Assembly: GCA_903868285.1 (NCBI GenBank)
Contig: CAIPUP010000128.1
Coordinates: 1-12,798, forward strand
Source: an uncultured beta proteobacterium
Lineage (GTDB): Bacteria > Pseudomonadota > Gammaproteobacteria > Burkholderiales > SG8-39
DNA: 12,798 nt
Direction: 5' to 3'
The stretch's first letter is position 1. Each line of letters begins with the position of its first letter. Below the pieces are notes generated by a model. That model had not been told where the DNA came from, searched no databases, and saw nothing but the letters and a program-made list of their open reading frames with translations. This document shows, piece after piece, positions 1 to 7,700 of the stretch. Both the position numbers and the translations under genes were made by a program.

Positions 1-603
1 TAAGCCACGCAATAACGCCAGGTTGTGCTGCAAAGTCTTGCCGAAACCAAAACCAGGATCGAGCACGATACGTGCGGGATCAATGCCAAATCGAACACAG
101 GCCTCTGCCCGCTGCTGCAGGAATTGTGCAACCTCACTCACCACATCGTCATAGCAAGGATCGACTTGCATGCTGCGCGGCTCACCCTGCATGTGCATCA
201 GACAGAGCAGGCAATCGGAATCGGCAACCGCCTGCATCGCACCGGGCAACTGCAGCGCATTGACATCGTTGATCATGCTGGCGCCTTCGGCCAGCGCAAT
301 GCGCATCACCGCAGACTTCATGCTGTCGACGGAGATCGGTACCGCGGCATCGCGACAGGCACGCAGCACAGGCAGGATGCGCGCCAGTTCATCGGCTTCA
401 GTCACCGGCTGCGCACCAGGACGGGTGGATTCACCACCGATATCAAGGATGTCGGCACCTGCATCGATCAACTGCCAGGCATGATCGATCACGGCCTGGG
501 TCGAGAGGAATTGCCCGGCGTCTGAAAATGAATCGGGGGTGGCATTCGCCACCCCCATGATCAGCGGTCTATGCGCGGGCAGATCGAAGCGGCCGCAGCG
601 CAA
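1..603 (-). CDS. folP: Dihydropteroate synthase, C-terminus cut by window edge
   Basis: FolP condenses p-aminobenzoate with 6-hydroxymethyl-7,8-dihydropterin diphosphate to give dihydropteroate, a cytoplasmic step of folate synthesis and the sulfonamide target. The reverse-strand translation shows the family landmarks in order: MGVANATPDSFSDAG near residue 15 (usually MGxxNxTPDSFSDGG), DILDIGGESTRPGA, ISVDSMKSAV, GASMINDVNAL, and DPGFGFGKT near the edge, the pterin-site loop carrying the conserved Lys. About 201 codons of an expected 270-280 are present. The start is uncertain. TTG at 603 puts the first residues (MRCGRFDLPAHRPLIMG) in register with typical FolP N-termini. GTG at 678, ten bases after the ftsH stop, is an in-frame alternative that adds 25 residues resembling nothing in the family. 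The gene follows ftsH on the same strand and is probably co-transcribed, as in the E. coli ftsH-folP-glmM arrangement. Family assignment is near certain. Confidence 0.95.
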   Translation of the reverse strand, partial: MRCGRFDLPAHRPLIMGVANATPDSFSDAGQFLSTQAVIDHAWQLIDAGADILDIGGESTRPGAQPVTEADELARILPVLRACRDAAVPISVDSMKSAVMRIALAEGASMINDVNALQLPGAMQAVADSDCLLCLMHMQGEPRSMQVDPCYDDVVSEVAQFLQQRAEACVRFGIDPARIVLDPGFGFGKTLQHNLALLRGL

Positions 604-687
604 TATCTGCCCAGCCTTGTGCGCTTGCGTCGCTGTTTGCCTCTCGCTGACCCCAGGCTTGCCCGATGCGCCAGTCACGAGCCGGCG

Positions 688-2580
688 TCAGGCCGCAGGC
701 GCAGCCTGCTCGGCGGCACCACCGCCAGCAGCAGGACTGGCAGGCGGACGCGGCGCGTTCGGCGTAACCGGCTTGGGCGGACGGGGCGACTTGCCCTCCA
801 TGATGTCCTGGATCTGCTCCGCATCCAGCGTTTCCCATTCCAGCAAGGCCTGCGCCATGGCTTCGACCTTGTCGCGGTTATCCTCCAGCGCTTTGCGGGC
901 CAGCGAATATTGCTGGTCGATGATGCGTCGGATTTCCTGATCGACTTTCTGCAGCGTCGCCTCGGACATGTTCTTGTGCGTGGTCACCGAACGACCCAGG
1001 AACACCTCGCCCTCGTTCTCGCCATACACCATCGGACCGAGTGCGTCCGACATGCCGTAACGGGTGACCATGTCACGCGCCATCTGCGTGGCACGCTCAA
1101 AATCGTTGGAGGCGCCGGTGGTCATTTGATTCATGAACACCTCCTCGGCGATGCGTCCGCCAAACAGCACGGCAATGCGGTTGAGCAGGTATTCCCGGTC
1201 ATAGGCATATCGGTCCTGCTCCGGCAATTGCATGGTCAGGCCCAAGGCACGGCCGCGCGGAATGATCGTCACTTTATGCACCGGGTCGGCCTTGGGCTGC
1301 AGCTTGGCCACCACCGCATGACCAGACTCGTGATAGGCCGTGGTGCGACGCTCATCTTCGGTCATGACCATGGAGCGGCGCTCCGCACCCATCATGATCT
1401 TGTCCTTGGCGCGCTCGAAGTCTTCCATGTCCACCAGGCGCTTGTTGCCACGCGCCGCGAACAATGCCGCCTCGTTCACCAGGTTGGCCAGGTCTGCGCC
1501 AGAGAAACCGGGCGTGCCGCGGGCAATGATGTCCGGGCGCACATCCGGCGCCACCGGCACTTTGCGCATATGCACCTTGACGATTTCCTCGCGGCCACGA
1601 ATATCGGGCAGCGGCACCACCACCTGCCGGTCAAAACGCCCCGGACGCAACAGCGCGGGATCGAGCACATCCGGCCGGTTGGTGGCTGCAATCACAATCA
1701 CCCCGGTGGTGCCTTCAAAGCCGTCCATCTCCACCAGCATCTGGTTCAGGGTCTGCTCGCGTTCATCGTTACCACCGCCCAAACCGGCGCCACGCTGACG
1801 TCCCACCGCATCAATTTCATCAATGAAAACAATGCAGGGCGCCTGCTTCTTGGCTTGCTCGAACATGTCGCGCACGCGGGCCGCACCGACACCCACGAAC
1901 ATTTCCACAAAGTCAGAACCCGAGATAGAAAAGAACGGTACCTTGGCTTCACCGGCAATGGCGCGCGCCAACAAGGTTTTGCCGGTACCCGGATTGCCAA
2001 CCATCAGCACGCCTTTGGGAATGCGCCCGCCCAGCTTCTGGAACTTCGAAGGATCGCGCAAGAAGTCCACCAACTCCGAGACTTCTTCCTTGGCCTCCTC
2101 GCAGCCCGCAACGTCAGCAAAGGTAACCGTGTTGTTGGACTCGTCCAGCATGCGCGCGCGCGACTTGCCAAAGGAAAACGCCCCACCACGACCACCGCCC
2201 TGCATCTGGCGCATGAAAAATACCCAAACACCGATCAGCAGCAGCATCGGGAACCAGGACACAAAAATGTTCATGAGCAGTGAGGGCTCTTCTTCCGGCT
2301 TGGCTTCGATCTTCACGCCGTACTTGAGCAGATCGGACACCATCCAGATGTCGCCGGGCGAGTAGACCGTGACACGCTTGCCATCGGTGGTCGTGGCCTT
2401 GATAATTCGGCCCTCGATCAGCGCCTTGGAGATACGCCCATTCTTCACATCGTCGATGAACTGTGAATACTCCATCGGCGCCTGGGTCACCTGGCGATTG
2501 CTGAACTGGTTGAATACCGTCATCAATACCAAACCGATGACCAGCCAGATCACGAGATTCTTGAAAAGATTGTTGTTCAA
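688..2580 (-). CDS. ftsH: ATP-dependent zinc metalloprotease FtsH
   Basis: FtsH is a hexameric inner-membrane AAA+ protease that degrades misassembled membrane proteins and regulators such as sigma-32 and LpxC. In the 630-residue form, TM1 is at about 8-26, the periplasmic domain at 27-99 and TM2 at about 100-124. The AAA core has Walker A GNPGTGKT (195-202), Walker B FIDE (252-255) and the second region of homology (about 293-318). The peptidase has HESGH (417-421) and a third zinc ligand Asp493 in TTGASND. The tail is Pro/Ala-rich. I chose TTG at 2580: AGGAG lies six bases upstream, and MNNNLFKNLVIWLVIG matches FtsH N-termini. The longer GTG frame at 2625 would add 15 Pro/Gly-rich residues before TM1. 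Walker A usually reads GPPGTGKT; Asn here is a mild variant. The gene lies downstream of rlmE with its own heat-shock-like promoter and is followed by folP. Confidence 0.98.
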   Translation of the reverse strand: MNNNLFKNLVIWLVIGLVLMTVFNQFSNRQVTQAPMEYSQFIDDVKNGRISKALIEGRIIKATTTDGKRVTVYSPGDIWMVSDLLKYGVKIEAKPEEEPSLLMNIFVSWFPMLLLIGVWVFFMRQMQGGGRGGAFSFGKSRARMLDESNNTVTFADVAGCEEAKEEVSELVDFLRDPSKFQKLGGRIPKGVLMVGNPGTGKTLLARAIAGEAKVPFFSISGSDFVEMFVGVGAARVRDMFEQAKKQAPCIVFIDEIDAVGRQRGAGLGGGNDEREQTLNQMLVEMDGFEGTTGVIVIAATNRPDVLDPALLRPGRFDRQVVVPLPDIRGREEIVKVHMRKVPVAPDVRPDIIARGTPGFSGADLANLVNEAALFAARGNKRLVDMEDFERAKDKIMMGAERRSMVMTEDERRTTAYHESGHAVVAKLQPKADPVHKVTIIPRGRALGLTMQLPEQDRYAYDREYLLNRIAVLFGGRIAEEVFMNQMTTGASNDFERATQMARDMVTRYGMSDALGPMVYGENEGEVFLGRSVTTHKNMSEATLQKVDQEIRRIIDQQYSLARKALEDNRDKVEAMAQALLEWETLDAEQIQDIMEGKSPRPPKPVTPNAPRPPASPAAGGGAAEQAAPAA

Positions 2581-2583
2581 CTT

Positions 2584-2602
2584 GGCTCCTGATTCAGGAA
2601 CC
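2584..2602 (-). promoter_or_regulatory. Hairpin enclosing the ftsH Shine-Dalgarno
   Basis: On the minus strand, GGTTCCTG (2602-2595), loop AAT (2594-2592) and CAGGAGCC (2591-2584) form an eight-pair stem with one G-U pair. The 3' arm contains the AGGAG Shine-Dalgarno, and only AAG separates the stem from the TTG start. If it folds in the mRNA, ribosome access to ftsH would be limited. A GC-rich stretch just upstream (CCCGAGCGGGG) can pair with itself through bases shared with the 5' arm, so an alternative fold is possible. The complementarity is seen directly; an RNA thermometer or translational switch is inference. Confidence 0.5.
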
Positions 2603-2763
2603 CCGCTCGGGCCCGGGACGGGCACTCACGCGGGGATGCGGTGATGGCAATGCGATCAAAAACAGACCAGACCACCGCAGGAAGATTCATTCTAACGAAA
2701 ATACCCAACTCAGCCCGGAAATCCGACCCAGAAGCCGAGCTTTGACAGGCCTCACAAGCGTTT

Positions 2764-2791
2764 AGATGTGGACAGATGGGCAGATTGCAAG
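2764..2791 (-). promoter_or_regulatory. Candidate sigma-32 heat-shock promoter of ftsH
   Basis: On the minus strand CTTGCAA (2791-2785), 13 bases and CCACATCT (2771-2764) match the RpoH consensus CTTGAAA / CCCCATNT with one mismatch in each element and normal spacing. It starts six bases past the rlmE stop, giving an ftsH leader of roughly 175 bases. FtsH is a known heat-shock gene in E. coli, so both sequence and context support the call. No equally good sigma-70 pair was found in the leader; an isolated TAGAAT hexamer near 2690 lacks a convincing -35 element. Confidence 0.65.
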
Positions 2792-2797
2792 CCCGGA

Positions 2798-3421
2798 TCA
2801 GGTTCTCCGTAAACCACGTGCCAATAGATACATCTCGGGCGAACGCTCGCGCGAGGCCAGCGGCTTGCGGGAACTGACCTGGGTGAAAGACTGCTTCAGG
2901 CTGGCGTGAAACTCCTGAAACCCCGATCCCTGAAAGGCCTTGACCAGGAAAGCCCCTTCGGGCCGCAAGTGATCCAGCGCAAATTCCAGCGCCAACTCGC
3001 ACAAATGGGCATGGCGCGCCTGGTCGCTGGCGGCAATGCCGGAAATATTGGGTGCCATGTCGGACACCACCACATCCACCGGCCGCCGCTGCAACGCCAC
3101 GGTGAGCTGCTGCAGCACCGCCTGCTCGCGGAAATCCCCCTGAATCACCTGAACACCCGGCATAGGCTCCAAGGGCAACAGATCAATGGCCAGCACACAG
3201 CCCTTGCTGCCCACCCGCTCTGCAATGACCTGCGACCAAGAGCCCGGCGCAGCGCCCAGATCCACCACCACCTGCCCCGGCGCGAACAGATGGTCACGGT
3301 CATCGATTTCGGTCAATTTGAATGCGGCGCGCGAACGAAAGCCGCGCAGCTGGGCTTCGCGCACATAGGGATCGTTGAGATGCGAACGAATCCAGGAAGG
3401 ATTACTGCGATGCTTCTTCAA
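2798..3421 (-). CDS. rlmE: 23S rRNA 2'-O-methyltransferase RlmE (RrmJ/FtsJ)
   Basis: RlmE 2'-O-methylates U2552 (E. coli numbering) in the A loop of 23S rRNA, a late step in 50S assembly, and is a heat-shock protein in E. coli. The 207-residue product has SAM motif I VVVDLGAAPGSWSQV at about 51-65. The catalytic tetrad falls at Lys35, Asp121 (SDMAPN), Lys161 (VKAFQG) and Glu196 (ERSPEMY), each three residues before E. coli K38/D124/K164/E199. That constant offset supports TTG at 3421 as start: MKKHRSNPSWIRSHLNDPYV aligns with the usual N-terminus and total length is normal (E. coli 209). No clear Shine-Dalgarno precedes the TTG. An upstream in-frame start at 3580 would run 140 bases into yhbY on the other strand and is rejected. 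It is divergent from yhbY and upstream of ftsH, the same neighbourhood as in E. coli. Confidence 0.95.
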   Translation of the reverse strand: MKKHRSNPSWIRSHLNDPYVREAQLRGFRSRAAFKLTEIDDRDHLFAPGQVVVDLGAAPGSWSQVIAERVGSKGCVLAIDLLPLEPMPGVQVIQGDFREQAVLQQLTVALQRRPVDVVVSDMAPNISGIAASDQARHAHLCELALEFALDHLRPEGAFLVKAFQGSGFQEFHASLKQSFTQVSSRKPLASRERSPEMYLLARGLRRT

Positions 3422-3427
3422 GCCGGA

Positions 3428-3458
3428 TAGAATCGAGGAATGACAAACGACAATTCTA
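3428..3458. promoter_or_regulatory. Paired -10-like hexamers between rlmE and yhbY
   Basis: TAGAAT occurs at 3428-3433 on the plus strand and again, inverted, at 3453-3458 (ATTCTA, read TAGAAT on minus). Each differs from TATAAT by one base and is suitably placed to serve the gene ahead of it: plus-strand initiation would fall near the yhbY ATG at 3440, and minus-strand initiation near 3446, about 25 bases before the rlmE TTG. Neither has a good -35 element. Promoter function is inferred from position and hexamer only. Confidence 0.3.
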
Positions 3459-4078
3459 CAGTGCGACCCTCCGTCACCCGGCCCACAACAAGAAAACCCA
3501 AGCCAAAGGCGCCGCAACCGGACGTAATCGACGGGCAACTGTCTCCACAGCGCCGCAAGGTGTTGAAAGCACAAGCCCACGGTTTAGATCCCAGCGTGAT
3601 GGTCGGCAATGCCGGCCTCACCGATGGCGTCTTGGCCGAACTGGAGCGCAGCCTGCTGGCACATGAACTTGTAAAACTGCGTGTGAACGCAGAGCGGGAG
3701 CAACGCGAACAGATACTGACCGAGCTTTGTGCGCGCACTGGCGCCATGGCGGTACAACACATCGGCAAAATGCTGGTGGTGTTTCGCTCCAGTCCGGTGC
3801 TGCGCGCCAAAGAAGCGCGGGCTGCCAAAGCGCTGCAGATTGCGGCGCGCAATGCCAGAGCGGGCACCGGACGCAAACCTGGCGGTCGGTCACCCGATGC
3901 GCGCCAGCGCGGCGAAGACAAGCCACGGCGCCGTGACAGCGCCAAGAGCACCGCCAGTGGCAGCATCTGGGCCAAGCCGGAAAAACGCAGCGTGCGCAAA
4001 ACTGCCAGGCCGTCGGCAGCACGCACTGGTGCGGCCCGTAGCGGCGGCAGCAGGGCCAAAAAATTCTCGCGCGACTAA
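3440..4078 (+). CDS. yhbY: YhbY-family (CRM domain) RNA-binding protein with long basic tail
   Basis: YhbY is a small protein with one CRS1-YhbY (CRM) RNA-binding domain, associated with pre-50S particles. In this 212-residue product the domain covers about 34-118: LSPQRRKVLKAQAHGLDPSV, then VGNAGLTDGVLAELERSLLAHELVK with the conserved Gly-rich loop, and HIGKMLVVFR at the end. E. coli YhbY is only about 97 residues, so this one carries about 33 extra N-terminal residues rich in Pro, Thr and Lys, and about 94 C-terminal residues rich in Arg, Lys, Ala, Ser and Gly, probably disordered and likely to bind nucleic acid. ATG at 3440 directly abuts GAGGA with no spacer, so ribosome binding is unusual. 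GTG at 3461 is a weaker alternative. It is divergent from rlmE, another 50S assembly factor, and convergent with greA. Confidence 0.88.
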   Translation: MTNDNSTVRPSVTRPTTRKPKPKAPQPDVIDGQLSPQRRKVLKAQAHGLDPSVMVGNAGLTDGVLAELERSLLAHELVKLRVNAEREQREQILTELCARTGAMAVQHIGKMLVVFRSSPVLRAKEARAAKALQIAARNARAGTGRKPGGRSPDARQRGEDKPRRRDSAKSTASGSIWAKPEKRSVRKTARPSAARTGAARSGGSRAKKFSRD

Positions 4079-4146
4079 ATCACAGTCGACGCTCAGCTGG
4101 TCGGCCCCGCCAGTCGAGACTGCGTAATTAGCCGCAACACCTGCAA
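4079..4146. other. Convergent yhbY/greA gap
   Basis: This gap separates two converging genes. Short complementary segments (CAGTC near 4083 with GACTG near 4117; CTGG with CCAG inside) could form an imperfect hairpin, but neither strand shows a run of T after it. I do not call a terminator here. Confidence 0.3.
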
Positions 4147-4623
4147 TTACTCGTAACGAACGTCCAGAATTTCGTAGCGACGAACCCCGCCCGGGGCCTG
4201 CACTTCGACCTGATCACCCGCATATTTGCCAATCAGTGCACGCGCCACCGGCGAGCTGATCGAGACCTTGGACTTCTTGATGTCGGCCTCGTCGTCACCA
4301 ACGATCTGATAGGTCACCGGATCGCCACCTTGCATATCTTCCAGATCGACCGTGGCACCGAAAACGCAACGACCATCGGTATCGAGCAATTTGGGGTCGA
4401 TGATCTGTGCATTGGACAGCTTCGATTCAACCTCCAGAATCCGGCCCTCGATGAAGCTCTGCCGTTCTTTGGCCGCATCGTATTCAGCGTTCTCCGACAG
4501 ATCACCGTGTGAGCGGGCCTCGGCAATGGCCTGAATAGCATCCGGACGGTCGACGGTCTTGAGACGATGCAACTCGGCACGCAGCAGTTCTGCACCATTG
4601 ACAGTAAGCGGTATGTTGGCCAT
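4147..4623 (-). CDS. greA: Transcription elongation factor GreA
   Basis: GreA enters the secondary channel of RNA polymerase and stimulates cleavage of backtracked RNA, rescuing stalled complexes. The product is 158 residues, the same length as E. coli GreA. The N-terminal coiled coil (about 1-75) carries the tip motif DLSENAEYDAAKERQ, with Asp41 and Glu44 at the family's catalytic positions. The C-terminal FKBP-like domain (about 80-158) ends in GGVRRYEILDVRYE. The start is ATG at 4623 (MANIPLTVNGAELL); the longer frame to 4689 adds unrelated residues. The Shine-Dalgarno is weak (GGATGG about four bases upstream). It lies 167 bases past carB on the same strand, so it may be read from the carAB transcript or its own promoter. 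Confidence 0.97.
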   Translation of the reverse strand: MANIPLTVNGAELLRAELHRLKTVDRPDAIQAIAEARSHGDLSENAEYDAAKERQSFIEGRILEVESKLSNAQIIDPKLLDTDGRCVFGATVDLEDMQGGDPVTYQIVGDDEADIKKSKVSISSPVARALIGKYAGDQVEVQAPGGVRRYEILDVRYE

Positions 4624-4790
4624 GAACCATCCGAAAAAGAAGCCGCAGGCTGGCCAGGACGGCCAACGCGAGGGGCGAGACCTTAACACACCCAGTTAGC
4701 GCGCCATGGAAGTCAGCGCCAACGAGGGCAGCGCAAACCGGCTGACAATGCAGGTCGGTTACGCAGATTCCACCGAACAAAGCCAGTTGA
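4624..4790 (-). other. carB-greA spacer with attenuator-like element
   Basis: Near the greA end the minus strand reads AGCC-TGC-GGCT (4651-4641) followed by TCTTTTT (4640-4634), ending about ten bases before the greA ATG. Just upstream GGCC-GTCCT-GGCC (4664-4652) is a second short inverted repeat. The stems are only four pairs, so an intrinsic terminator or attenuator is weakly supported. The rest of the spacer holds no credible small gene. A minus-strand open frame running through it overlaps carB and greA and matches nothing I recognise. Confidence 0.3.
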
Positions 4791-7700
4791 TCAAGCGTGC
4801 GCCAATGAGGCGTGCAGACTCTGCAAGTCATAGGGCTGCAACGCGCCCATCTGCCGTATGCCAGCACAGGCCGCTCGCGCGCCAGCAATGGTGGTGTAGT
4901 AGGCCACACGCTGCGCCAGTGCACTGACACGAATCGAGCGCGAATCGGTCACCGCATTGCGGCGTTCCTCGACGGTGTTGACGATCAGGGCGATGTCACC
5001 GTTCTTGATCATGTCGACCACATGCGGCCGTCCTTCGGCCACCTTATTGATGCGGGTGACACTCATGCCGTGCGCTGCAAGAACGGCCGCTGTGCCCTTG
5101 GTGGCCAGCAGGCTGAAACCCTGCTCCACCAGTGCCCGCGCCACTTCCACCGCAGCCAGCTTGTCCGAGTCACGCACACTAATGAACGCCCTGCCGCCTT
5201 CCGGCAAGCGTATGCCTGCCGCCAACTGGGATTTCACGAAGGCCTCACCGAAGGTATAACCCACCCCCATGACTTCACCGGTCGACTTCATTTCCGGCCC
5301 GAGGATGGTATCCACGCCAGGGAACTTGGCGAAGGGAAACACCGCTTCCTTGACCGAGAAATAGCGTGGCACAACCTCCGCACCTACACCCTGCTCGGCC
5401 AGACTGATGCCGGCCATGCAGCGCGCGGCAATCTTGGCCAATGGCAGACCGGTCGCCTTGGAAACAAAGGGCACCGTACGCGAAGCGCGCGGGTTGACCT
5501 CCAGCACATACACCGTGTCACGCTGTACCGCGAACTGGACATTCATCAAACCAACAACATTCAAGCCGCGCGCCAGCGCGATGGACTGACGGCGAATCTC
5601 GCGCTCGACATGCGAGGCCAGTGAATAAGGCGGCAATGAGCAGGCCGAATCACCCGAGTGGACTCCGGCTTGCTCAATGTGATCCATGATGCCGCCGACA
5701 AACACCGTCTTGCCGTCCGAGACGCAATCCACATCGATCTCGATGGCGTCGTTCAGGAACCGGTCAAGCAGTACCGGGCTGTCGTTGGAAACCTTGACCG
5801 CCTCGCGCATGTAGCGCTCCAGCTCGGCGCGCTCATGCACGATTTCCATCGCCCGACCACCCAGCACATAGCTCGGGCGCACCACCAGTGGATAACCGAT
5901 CTCATCGGCCAGGCGCGTGGCATCAGCCTCGGTACGCGCAGTGCGATTGGGCGGCTGCAGCAAGTCGATGGTCTGCAGCAACTGCTGAAAACGCTCGCGA
6001 TCTTCAGCGGCATCGATCATGTCCGGCGTGGTACCGATGATCGGCACACCGGCTGCAGCAAGATCACGCGCCAGCTTCAGCGGTGTCTGGCCACCGAACT
6101 GCACGATCACGCCGAAAGGCTTTTCCAGTTCGACGATCTCCAGCACGTCTTCCAGCGTCAGTGGCTCGAAGTACAACCGATCTGAGGTGTCATAGTCGGT
6201 CGACACCGTCTCCGGATTGCAGTTGACCATGATGGTTTCAAAACCATCCTCACGCAAAGCCAGCGCGGCATGCACGCAGCAATAATCGAATTCGATGCCC
6301 TGACCAATGCGGTTCGGCCCACCACCCAGCACCATCACCTTCTTGCGCTGGGTTGGTGCCGATTCGCACTCCTCCTCGTAGGTGGAGTACATATAGGCAG
6401 TGCGGGTTGAAAACTCGGCAGCACAGGTATCCACGCGCTTGTAGACCGGTCGCACACCCAGTGCATGGCGTTTGCCACGCACTGCGCCCTCGGTGCATTG
6501 CAACAGCTTGGCCAGGCGACGATCGGAGAAGCCCTTGCGCTTGAGCGCACGCAAATGCGCTGCATCCAGCTGATCGAGCTGCTGATCATCCAGCTCCATT
6601 TCGGCCTGAACGATGTCCTCGATCTGCGCCAGGAACCAGGGATCAATTCCGGTCAGGCGATACACCTCATCCAGACTCAGGCCGTTTTCAAACGCATCGC
6701 CGACATACCAGATGCGTTCCGGGCCCGGCTCGCCCAATTCTTTTTCCAGCGTTTCACGATCGGTGGTCTTCTGATTCAGCCCATCAACCCCGACCTCAAG
6801 TCCGCGCAAGGCCTTCTGGAACGACTCCTGGAAAGTACGACCTATCGCCATGACCTCACCGACCGACTTCATCTGCGTCGTCAGACGATCATTGGCCTGG
6901 GGAAATTTCTCGAAGGCAAAGCGCGGCACCTTGGTCACGACATAGTCGATGCTGGGCTCGAATGATGCCGGGGTGGCACCGCCGGTAATGTCGTTGGCCA
7001 GTTCGTCCAGGGTGTAACCCACCGCCAGCTTGGCAGCGATTTTGGCAATGGGAAAACCGGTCGCCTTGGAGGCAAGTGCCGAGGAGCGCGATACGCGCGG
7101 ATTCATCTCGATAACGATCATGCGGCCATCAGCCGGGTTGACTGCGAATTGCACGTTGGAACCGCCAGTGTCGACACCAATCTCGCGCAGTACCGCGATC
7201 GAGGCATCGCGCATGATCTGATACTCGCGATCGGTCAGCGTCTGAGCTGGCGCAACGGTAATCGAATCACCCGTGTGCACACCCATGGGATCGAGGTTTT
7301 CAATCGAGCAAACAATGATGCAGTTGTCTGCTCGATCGCGCACCACCTCCATCTCGAACTCTTTCCAGCCGATGAGACTTTCCTCGATCAGCAGTTCGCT
7401 GGTCGGTGATGCCGCCAGGCCCCGCTCGCAGATGGCAATGAATTCTTCCCGGTTATAGGCAATGCCACCGCCCGAACCGCCCATGGTGAATGACGGACGG
7501 ATGATGGCCGGAAAGCCGATATCGGCCTGCACCTGGAACGCCTCGTCCATGCTGTGCGCTACCGCCGAGCGCGCACTGCCAAGACCGATACGTGTCATGG
7601 CTTGCTTGAACTTCAGACGGTCTTCGGCTTTATCAATGGCTTCCTTGCGCGCACCGATCATTTCGACTTTGAATTGATCCAGTACGCCATGTGCATCCAG

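Larger units (their letters stand above)
2581..2797 (-). other. rlmE-ftsH intergenic leader
   Basis: These 217 bases hold the heat-shock-like promoter at the rlmE end, a GC-rich self-complementary stretch around 2601-2621, and the Shine-Dalgarno hairpin next to ftsH. I see no small open frame with a convincing ribosome-binding site and no T-tract terminator after rlmE, so read-through from rlmE into ftsH is likely in addition to the internal promoter. Confidence 0.6.

Noticed and set aside
571..2283. Long plus-strand open frame (about 570 codons) opposite ftsH
   Set aside because: It lies antisense to an intact ftsH, is rich in His and Arg, shows no recognisable domain or ribosome-binding site, and is what codon bias on the opposite strand of a GC-rich gene produces.
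2581..2625. Extended ftsH start at GTG 2625
   Set aside because: It would add 15 Pro/Gly-rich residues before TM1, has no Shine-Dalgarno, and the TTG at 2580 has AGGAG at the right distance.
4502..4930. Minus-strand open frame spanning the carB-greA spacer
   Set aside because: Most of it overlaps carB and greA in other frames, it is rich in Cys, Trp and Arg, and matches no family I know.
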